In this document: one piece after another, positions 1-5,040 of the stretch
Layout of the letters: the number at the start of each line of letters is the position of its first letter
How positions within the stretch are numbered: position 1 is the stretch's first letter
Source: Kiloniellales bacterium
GTDB taxonomy: Bacteria > Pseudomonadota > Alphaproteobacteria > Kiloniellales > JAKSBE01
Length of the DNA stretch: 5,040 nt
Direction of reading: 5' to 3'
Assembly: GCA_030067055.1 (NCBI GenBank)
Contig: JASJAL010000289.1
Location: forward strand, 1-5,040
Notes under the pieces: model-generated
Seen by the model: only the letters and a program-made list of their open reading frames with translations
The model's database searches: none
What the model was told of the DNA's origin: nothing
Made by a program: the position numbers and the translations under genes

Positions 1-1045
<1,045 letters not shown>

Positions 1046-1095
1046 GCTCGCCAAGGGCAAACGCAAGCTGTCGAGCTCTCAGGCTGATTGAGCGG

Positions 1096-1121
1096 TTCTG
1101 GGTGGCAGGTCACGTCCAGAA
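1096..1121. terminator. Weak hairpin between convergent genes, possible terminator
   Basis: TTCTGG (1096-1101) pairs with CCAGAA (1116-1121). The stem can continue as GTG (1102-1104) with CAC (1111-1113), leaving a two-base bulge and a six-base loop. It lies in the 94-bp gap between the converging glycosylase and cyclotransferase genes, where a two-way terminator would be useful. Neither strand has a U-tract after the stem, so Rho-independent termination here is doubtful. Nothing else stands out in this gap. Confidence 0.2.
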
Positions 1122-1139
1122 TAGAGAGCCCGCTCCGGG

Positions 1140-1487
1140 TTAGGAATCGATCACGTAGATCGAGACATCCAGATCGCCGTCGATCGTGGATACCCGCGTG
1201 ACCACCCTGCGATAGCCGACACCTTCGAACTCGTCGAGCCGCCGCCAATGATGGGGTAGCTCAGGCGACTCGAAGATGTGAACTTCGATGATTTGTCCGG
1301 ATGGATCGAGGACCAATCCGGGATAGCCGAGTTTGGCCCCCCAACCAGCTTCGACCAGTCTGCCTGTCACAGTGCCCTGCCGCCAAAGGCCAACCAGGTC
1401 TGCCAGCTGGTGGTTGTTGATTCGTCCGGGGGCAAGAGTTCCGTAGGTGGCCAGACGTGTATGCGCCGACATTTTCGCGTTCGCCAT
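1140..1487 (-). CDS. Gamma-glutamylcyclotransferase-like (AIG2/GGCT fold) protein
   Basis: This 115-residue cytoplasmic protein has the hallmarks of the small GGCT/AIG2-like family (YtfP type). The substrate-binding loop YGTLAPG is at 15-21, and LDEFEG at 84-89 places E88 where the catalytic glutamate lies (as in the LDDFES of human GGACT). YRRVV (92-96) follows, as is usual. Family members cyclise gamma-glutamyl amino acids or gamma-glutamylamines to 5-oxoproline, but many bacterial members have no proven substrate, so the activity is inferred. Length is normal for the family. ATG 1487 has only a distant AAGGTG upstream; ATG 1472 is an alternative that would shorten the protein by five residues. 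A terminator at 1560-1590 ends the upstream minus-strand unit, so this gene probably has its own promoter in 1488-1559. Its G+C is about 59% against about 72% in sampled neighbouring genes, which suggests later acquisition or relaxed composition. Confidence 0.82.
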   Translation of the reverse strand: MANAKMSAHTRLATYGTLAPGRINNHQLADLVGLWRQGTVTGRLVEAGWGAKLGYPGLVLDPSGQIIEVHIFESPELPHHWRRLDEFEGVGYRRVVTRVSTIDGDLDVSIYVIDS

Positions 1488-1559
1488 TCTGACATCCGCA
1501 CCTTGGTCTCAACGCCTCGTATCAGGTCTGCTAGCAGCTCTATCTGGTGGACCCGAGGT

Positions 1560-1590
1560 AAAAAAGAACCCTGATATCCGGGTCGGGTTC
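1560..1590 (-). terminator. Rho-independent terminator of the WGR-like gene
   Basis: Read on the minus strand, GAACCC (1590-1585) and GGGTTC (1571-1566) form a six-pair stem with a 13-base loop, followed at once by six T residues (1565-1560). Within the loop an alternative ACCC/GGGT pairing is possible. It lies about 80 bp after the stop codon of the minus-strand WGR-like gene and before the cyclotransferase gene, so it separates two minus-strand transcription units. On the plus strand the T-run is offset and shorter (TTTT after CCCG), so activity in that direction would be weak. Confidence 0.7.
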
Positions 1591-1668
1591 CCGTTTTCCA
1601 TCGCTCAGAGCGAGCCGTCAGGTTCGCAAGCTCGAGGTCGTGTGGGACGACCGGAAGCGTTCGGCCGC

Positions 1669-2199
1669 CTAGAGGTAGCTGAACTCGCCCTCGAAATCGC
1701 TCGGATAGAGGACCTCGAAGCCACCCTCGAGTTCCTGGGCGATCACGGCACCCGCGAGTTGATCAGCCTCCTTCAGGGCTTGGACCATGACCGGCGCGGC
1801 GAGCTTGGCGTCGACGACCAGGCAGCAGATGTTGATCGTTTCGCTGCCAATTGTGCCGCCGTCGCAGTGGCCGAGGCCGGTCCAGCCGAGCGCGTCGTCC
1901 ATGAGGTCCTGCATCGCTTGCCGCTTCTCCGGGTCCTCGAGATCGCCCCAGGTCTCGGCCCTGTACTGAATGAAAACCGCATGGAGCTCCTCCGCGTCGA
2001 TCTCGGCGTAGCCCTCCCGCTCGCGGCGGGCCATCTCCTCGGCGACGCTCTTCTCGGCGTCGCGGAACAGGCCCGAGCGCAGCGCCTGGGTCTCGCCCTC
2101 GTCGCCGGCTTCCCCCCAGTGCATGATGTGCTTGCCGTCGTCGTCCCAGGTCTCCCAGTAGAGCAGGCGCTCGCCGTCTCTCTTGTAGAGCTTCCTCAT
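1669..2199 (-). CDS. Uncharacterised protein with a WGR-like N-terminus
   Basis: This acidic 176-residue protein has no signal peptide or membrane segment. Residues 4-36 (YWETW at 14-18, HWGEAGDEG at 27-35) resemble the start of WGR domains, which have the pattern W-x-x-W, then HWGR-x-G-x-x-G. WGR domains occur in bacterial proteins of mostly unknown role and in nucleic-acid-binding PARPs. The full domain is not clear here, so this match is tentative. A distinct C-terminal part holds LGWTGLGHCDGG (104-115) and SETINICCLVVD (119-130), which look like a conserved core; C112, C125 and C126 are its cysteines. I do not recognise a function. The start at ATG 2199 has AAGG eight bases upstream. The frame is open to 2334, but that extension crosses the divergent gap and the next gene's Shine-Dalgarno. 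The gene is divergent from the esterase and ends at a good terminator. Confidence 0.75.
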   Translation of the reverse strand: MRKLYKRDGERLLYWETWDDDGKHIMHWGEAGDEGETQALRSGLFRDAEKSVAEEMARREREGYAEIDAEELHAVFIQYRAETWGDLEDPEKRQAMQDLMDDALGWTGLGHCDGGTIGSETINICCLVVDAKLAAPVMVQALKEADQLAGAVIAQELEGGFEVLYPSDFEGEFSYL

Positions 2200-2271
2200 C
2201 GCCGGAGCCTTGTCGTCGGTGGCAGGGCAGGGAAGGGACCTTGTACCCGGAACCGCGCCGCGACTGAAGCG

Positions 2272-2300
2272 TTGCCTCGGCCGGGCCGCCGCCTTATGAC
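2272..2300 (+). promoter_or_regulatory. Candidate sigma-70 promoter for the esterase gene
   Basis: TTGCCT (2272-2277) and TATGAC (2295-2300) each match four of six bases of the sigma-70 consensus and are separated by exactly 17 bases. Transcription would begin near 2307, giving a leader of about 20 bases that just includes the Shine-Dalgarno at 2313-2318. The placement is sensible, but a match of this strength can occur by chance. I saw no comparable candidate on the minus strand for the divergent WGR-like gene; TACAAG (2246-2241) is a weak -10 at best. Confidence 0.35.
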
Positions 2301-2312
2301 CACGGCAACGGC

Positions 2313-2318
2313 AGGAGG
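2313..2318 (+). promoter_or_regulatory. Strong ribosome binding site of the esterase gene
   Basis: AGGAGG matches the anti-Shine-Dalgarno perfectly and lies eight bases before the ATG at 2327. It fixes the start of the esterase. It also argues against the longer reading of the opposite-strand WGR-like gene, which would run through this site. Confidence 0.85.
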
Positions 2319-2326
2319 AGCCACGC

Positions 2327-3001
2327 ATGACCACAGCCTTCGACCTCGACGGGCCGCGCTACGGGCCGGCCTCCGGCCAGGCGCCGAAACAGCTGGTCGT
2401 GCTGCTGCACGGCCTGGGCGCCGACGGCAACGACCTGATCTCGCTCGCGCCCTACTTCGCCCAGGTCCTGCCCGAGGCCGCCTTCGTCTCGCCCCACGCG
2501 CCCTTTCCCTGCGACATGGCGCCCTTCGGCCGGCAGTGGTTCTCGCTGCAGGAGCGCACGCTCGAGACCATGCTCGGCGGGGTGCGCATGGCGGCGCCGA
2601 TTCTCGACGGCTTCCTGGATGCCGAGCTGGAAAAGGCCGGGCTGACGGCGGAGCGCCTGGCCCTGGTCGGCTTCTCCCAGGGCACCATGATGGCGCTCCA
2701 CGTCGGGCTCAGGCGCGAGGCCGGGCCCAAAGCCATCGTCGGCTTCTCCGGCGCGCTATTGGCGCCCGAGCTTCTGCCCGAGGAGATCGCGAGCCGACCG
2801 CCGGTGCTGCTGGTGCACGGCGCGGCCGACGAGGTTGTCCCGGCCCAGTCCCTGCCGGCCGCAGTGGCGGCCCTTGAGGCGAATCAGGTGCCGGTAACCC
2901 AGGATCTCCGCCCCGGCCTCGGCCATTCCATTGACGAGCGCGGCCTGCAGCTTGCCATGGGCTTCCTGACGGAGGCCTTTGCGACCGTGCCCTCCGAATG
3001 A
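2327..3001 (+). CDS. Carboxylesterase/phospholipase family alpha/beta hydrolase (YpfH-like)
   Basis: This 224-residue cytoplasmic serine hydrolase belongs to the phospholipase/carboxylesterase (Abhydrolase_2) family, which includes E. coli YpfH and acyl-protein-thioesterase-like enzymes. It follows the family pattern from end to end: the oxyanion strand VVLLHGLGADGND (24-36), VSPHAPF (54-60), the nucleophile elbow GFSQG with S117, the acid in HGAADEVVP at D168, and the catalytic histidine in GLGHSID at H200. All three triad residues are present and the length is normal. Family members hydrolyse short acyl esters or lysophospholipids; the substrate here is unknown. The start is set by a perfect AGGAGG eight bases upstream. 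The gene diverges from the WGR-like gene, and the FrhB-family gene follows 109 bp later on the same strand, so the two may be co-transcribed. The stop codon overlaps the start of a small ORF as ATGA. Confidence 0.92.
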   Translation: MTTAFDLDGPRYGPASGQAPKQLVVLLHGLGADGNDLISLAPYFAQVLPEAAFVSPHAPFPCDMAPFGRQWFSLQERTLETMLGGVRMAAPILDGFLDAELEKAGLTAERLALVGFSQGTMMALHVGLRREAGPKAIVGFSGALLAPELLPEEIASRPPVLLVHGAADEVVPAQSLPAAVAALEANQVPVTQDLRPGLGHSIDERGLQLAMGFLTEAFATVPSE

Positions 3002-3114
3002 CCCTGGACCGGGCGTTTCTCCGCAGGCCGCACCTGGACGACGCCAACCGGATCGATTGGGTCTCGGATAAAGCGCCGAGACACTGCAACCCGGTCGGAG
3101 CGAATCCGCCGTGA
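2998..3114 (+). CDS. Possible 38-codon small ORF bridging esterase and FrhB-family genes
   Basis: An ATG at 2998 overlaps the esterase stop as ATGA. The frame then stays open for 38 codons, to a TGA at 3112-3114 that overlaps the GTG start of the next gene as GTGA. The predicted peptide begins MTLDRAFLRRPHLDD and ends VGANPP. It is basic and hydrophilic, has one cysteine, and I do not recognise it. Overlaps of this kind at both ends are typical of translational coupling, so it could carry ribosomes from the esterase to the redox gene. Against it: no Shine-Dalgarno specific to this start, a hairpin inside the frame, and a short length that a GC-rich genome keeps open easily. Confidence 0.22.
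   Translation: MTLDRAFLRRPHLDDANRIDWVSDKAPRHCNPVGANPP
3061..3082 (+). promoter_or_regulatory. Perfect hairpin in the leader of the FrhB-family gene
   Basis: GTCTCGG (3061-3067) and CCGAGAC (3076-3082) form a perfect seven-pair stem with the eight-base loop ATAAAGCG. It begins 60 bases after the esterase stop and ends 14 bases before the Shine-Dalgarno GGAG of the FrhB-family gene. No U-tract follows on either strand, so it is not a standard intrinsic terminator. It might act as an mRNA stability or processing element, or as a protein-binding palindrome. The role is inference. Confidence 0.35.
3097..3100 (+). promoter_or_regulatory. Ribosome binding site supporting a GTG start
   Basis: GGAG lies ten bases before the GTG at 3111. 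That start leaves 15 residues before the first cysteine of the ferredoxin motif, which is usual for the family. No ATG in frame offers a better start without losing that motif. Confidence 0.5.
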
Positions 3115-4370
3115 CGCCGAGCGACGGCCTCCAGCGCATTGTCGACGAGGGCAAGTGCATCGGCTGTGGCCTTTGCGTCGCGATGTTTCCGGACAAGCTC
3201 GAAATGGCCGTAGCCCCGAGCGGCTATCTGCGGCCGGCCGCCCGGCGAGCGCTTTCGAAAGACGAAACCGCGGCGGTCTACGCCGTCTGTCCCGGCGTGG
3301 TCGTGACCGGGCTGCCGACGCCGCTGGCCGAAGCGGCGCCGCATCAGGACGAAGTCTGGGGCCCCTACGTCAGGATCGACAGGGCCCATGCCGCCGATCC
3401 GGAGACCCGGCACAAGGCGGCGACCGGCGGCGCCCTGACCGCGCTTTGCGACTATCTGCTCGCCAGCGGCACGACGGCCGCCGTCCTTCACGTCGCGCCG
3501 GGCGGCGCGCGGCCCGCATTCGGGCAGCCTCATGTCAGCGAGACCCGCGAGGATCTGCTCGCGGGCGCCGGATCGCGCTACGGCCCTGCGCCGCCGCTGG
3601 CTGCCCTCGGCGCGATGATGGACCGCGGCGTGCCCTTTGCCTTGGTCGCCAAGCCCTGCGACATCTCAGCCGTCCGCCTGCTCGGGCGCAGCGACCCGCG
3701 GGTCGGCGAGCTGATCACCCATTTTCTGACGCCGGTCTGCGGCGGGATCATGCCGCCCTTCGGCATGGAGGCCTTCCTCGCGCGGCACGGTATCGACCCC
3801 GAGAACGTGGTCTCGGTCAGCTACCGCGGCGACGGCTGCCCGGGCCCGACTCGCTTCGTGCTGAAGAGCGGCGCGGTCATCGAGAAGACCTATCTCGAGT
3901 TCTGGGGCACCGACGCCTCGCAGTGGCACCTGCCCTGGCGCTGCAAGATCTGCCCGGACGGGACCGGCGAGGCGGCGGATATCGCCGCGGCCGACACCTG
4001 GCCAGGCGGCTCGCCCGCGCCGGAGACCCTGGACGACGATCCGGGCACCAACGCCGTCCTGGTGCGCACGCAGGCCGGCGCCGAGCTGCTCCACGGCGCC
4101 GTCGATGCCGGGTACCTGGTCCTCAAAGGGAGTGCGACGCCGCGCGATCTTGATCACTGGCAGCCGCACCAGGTCCGCAAAAAAATCGCATCCGGTGCGC
4201 GCTACGACGGCCTGCGCCGGGCCGGTCAGCTCGGCATCGAGACGATCGGCCTCCGAACAGAGAAACTGCGAAAGCGCATGGACGCTGAGACCGACCGGCA
4301 GCAGCTGGAAGGAACCCGAGCGCGCATCGCGATCGGCAAGCACCGCGACGAATTCGGCACCTTGTCGTGA
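3111..4370 (+). CDS. FrhB/FdhB-family iron-sulfur flavoprotein (F420 hydrogenase beta-subunit-like)
   Basis: This 419-residue protein has an N-terminal ferredoxin-like motif (CIGCGLC, C16, C19, C22), then C60 in VCPG, then the FrhB N- and C-terminal domains. Signatures are KAATGGALTALCDYLL (102-117), GSRYGPA (154-160), AKPCDISAVR (180-189), PVCGG (208-212), YRGDGCPGP (238-246) and RCKICPDGTGEAADIAAADTW (277-297). Relatives bind FAD and Fe-S clusters and include the beta subunits of F420-reducing hydrogenase and formate dehydrogenase, the divinyl-chlorophyllide 8-vinyl reductase BciB and plant 7-hydroxymethyl-chlorophyll a reductase. BciB has a similar length, but no photosynthesis or F420 gene is nearby, so no substrate is assigned. 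The usual fourth ferredoxin cysteine is F26. The GTG start has GGAG ten bases upstream. The gene may be co-transcribed with the esterase and converges with the sulfotransferase gene 29 bp downstream. Confidence 0.88.
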   Translation: MTPSDGLQRIVDEGKCIGCGLCVAMFPDKLEMAVAPSGYLRPAARRALSKDETAAVYAVCPGVVVTGLPTPLAEAAPHQDEVWGPYVRIDRAHAADPETRHKAATGGALTALCDYLLASGTTAAVLHVAPGGARPAFGQPHVSETREDLLAGAGSRYGPAPPLAALGAMMDRGVPFALVAKPCDISAVRLLGRSDPRVGELITHFLTPVCGGIMPPFGMEAFLARHGIDPENVVSVSYRGDGCPGPTRFVLKSGAVIEKTYLEFWGTDASQWHLPWRCKICPDGTGEAADIAAADTWPGGSPAPETLDDDPGTNAVLVRTQAGAELLHGAVDAGYLVLKGSATPRDLDHWQPHQVRKKIASGARYDGLRRAGQLGIETIGLRTEKLRKRMDAETDRQQLEGTRARIAIGKHRDEFGTLS

Positions 4371-4399
4371 GCCGGCTTCACGGCCGATCGATGTAGGCG

Positions 4400-5040
4400 C
4401 TAGGCCGCCGCGCCAGAGGCCGTCAGCCGTTGCGAATGGAGCCGCTGATAGTGCGGCAGCACGATCTCGTAGATCTCCTTGACCCGGTCCGGCGCCTCGG
4501 CGATGTCGATGTAGTCGCGCGGCTGCGGCTTCAACCCGTCGGAATCGCGGAGGTTGCCGTGCCAGGACCCGCCGTCGTACCAGCTGACCTCCTGGCGGGC
4601 GCCCGGCTCCCAGGTCAGCGCCTCCGGCATGAAGGGCAGGCCGACGGCCCGGCAATAGGCTTCGACGATCTCTTGGGGATCTTCCAGCAAGTCGTCGCTG
4701 TCGATCACCGGCGGCGCCTCGCCCTGCTGATCGCAGAGGCGGTCGAAGAGCTGTCGCTGCTCGACGAAGCCGATCTCTTTCAGGACGAAGTCGGGCCAGT
4801 GCTTGTACATCGAGGTCGCCACCTTGGCCGGGTCGCGGATCAGGAAGCTGTGGGTGAAGTGGGCGAGGAAATCGTCGGTCCAGATGTGCTCGATGTAGTG
4901 CGGGAAGTCCTTCGAGAAGACCGGACCCTGGCGCGCCGCGGTCTTGAGCGTTTCCCAGACGCTCTCGAAGGTCAGCCCCGGCGTGCGCGGGCTGTCGGGC
5001 TTCAGCCGCGGCCACAGCGGTTCTTCGCCCTGGTACCAGG
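4400..5040 (-). CDS. Sulfotransferase family protein, C-terminal fragment
   Basis: The reading frame enters from the right edge without a start and gives 212 visible C-terminal residues. Sulfotransferases of this fold move a sulfonate group from PAPS to an alcohol, sugar or amine. The visible part holds SFLIRDPAKVATSMYKHW (fragment residues 64-81). This matches the PAPS 3'-phosphate-binding segment, with R68 and S76 at the usual eight-residue spacing. DDLLEDPQEIVEAYCRAVGLPF (about 115-136) is the late helix common to the family. The PAPS-binding P-loop (PRSGTT-like) and the catalytic base should lie in the missing N-terminus. An internal GTG at 4822 is not the start, because the family signature extends upstream of it. 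It converges with the FrhB-family gene across 29 bp in which no terminator is clear. The acceptor substrate is unknown. Confidence 0.82.
   Translation of the reverse strand, partial: WYQGEEPLWPRLKPDSPRTPGLTFESVWETLKTAARQGPVFSKDFPHYIEHIWTDDFLAHFTHSFLIRDPAKVATSMYKHWPDFVLKEIGFVEQRQLFDRLCDQQGEAPPVIDSDDLLEDPQEIVEAYCRAVGLPFMPEALTWEPGARQEVSWYDGGSWHGNLRDSDGLKPQPRDYIDIAEAPDRVKEIYEIVLPHYQRLHSQRLTASGAAA

Noticed and set aside
1512..1560. Possible tRNA-like fold with CCTCG (1515-1519) pairing CGAGG (1554-1558)
   Set aside because: The length is too short, there is no TTCRANY T-arm or cloverleaf, and the inner stems do not align.
2200..2334. 45-residue N-terminal extension of the WGR-like protein
   Set aside because: It crosses the divergent promoter region and the esterase ribosome binding site, while ATG 2199 has a suitable AAGG.
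1447..2877. 476-residue plus-strand open frame across the WGR-like gene and into the esterase
   Set aside because: It crosses a terminator, runs antisense to one gene and out of frame through another, and turns Arg/Ala/Gly-rich with no family pattern.
2709..3533. 274-residue minus-strand open frame spanning the esterase/FrhB junction
   Set aside because: It is antisense to two well-supported genes and has no recognisable domain.
3155..4153. 332-residue plus-strand open frame inside the FrhB-family gene
   Set aside because: It is very rich in Arg, Gly and Ala, lacks motifs, and is explained by GC-rich codon positions of the true frame.
4371..4399. Possible terminator between the convergent FrhB-family and sulfotransferase genes
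   Set aside because: The short GGCCG and CGATCG repeats do not form a stable stem followed by a T-run on either strand.
3666..5015. 449-residue minus-strand open frame across the sulfotransferase and FrhB-family genes
   Set aside because: It is out of frame with the sulfotransferase signature and antisense to the FrhB-family gene; composition is that of a shadow frame.

Overview
The window is a GC-rich (sampled lines near 72% G+C) bacterial chromosome segment. Its gene types (GluQ-type tRNA-modifying synthetase, AlkA-type glycosylase, YpfH-like esterase, FrhB-family flavoprotein with the CIGCGLC ferredoxin start) and codon use suggest a proteobacterium, most likely an alphaproteobacterium of the Rhodospirillales type. 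That taxonomic call is inference, because no rRNA or other marker is present. No tRNA, rRNA, CRISPR array, transposase or phage gene was found.

Layout from left to right: (1) the first 46 codons of gluQ on the minus strand, running off the left edge; (2) a 271-bp divergent intergenic region dense in inverted repeats, one of which resembles a widely dispersed palindromic repeat; (3) a short AlkA/HhH-GPD DNA glycosylase on the plus strand; (4) a convergent gap followed by a minus-strand gamma-glutamylcyclotransferase-like gene of lower G+C (about 59%); (5) a minus-strand uncharacterised protein with a WGR-like N-terminus, followed by a good intrinsic terminator that separates it from the cyclotransferase; (6) a divergent plus-strand carboxylesterase/phospholipase with a strong Shine-Dalgarno and a plausible promoter; (7) a 109-bp gap holding a perfect hairpin and a 38-codon ORF that overlaps both neighbours by a few bases; (8) an FrhB-family iron-sulfur flavoprotein on the plus strand; (9) the C-terminal part of a sulfotransferase on the minus strand, running off the right edge.

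The genes do not form an evident single pathway. They look like housekeeping and accessory enzymes: tRNA modification, alkylation repair, gamma-glutamyl metabolism, ester hydrolysis, flavin/Fe-S redox chemistry and sulfate transfer. The only plausible co-transcribed pair is the esterase and the FrhB-family gene. I see no convincing new multi-gene system. The points most worth checking are the esterase/FrhB junction, the uncharacterised WGR-like protein, and the orphan FrhB-family enzyme with its three-cysteine ferredoxin motif.
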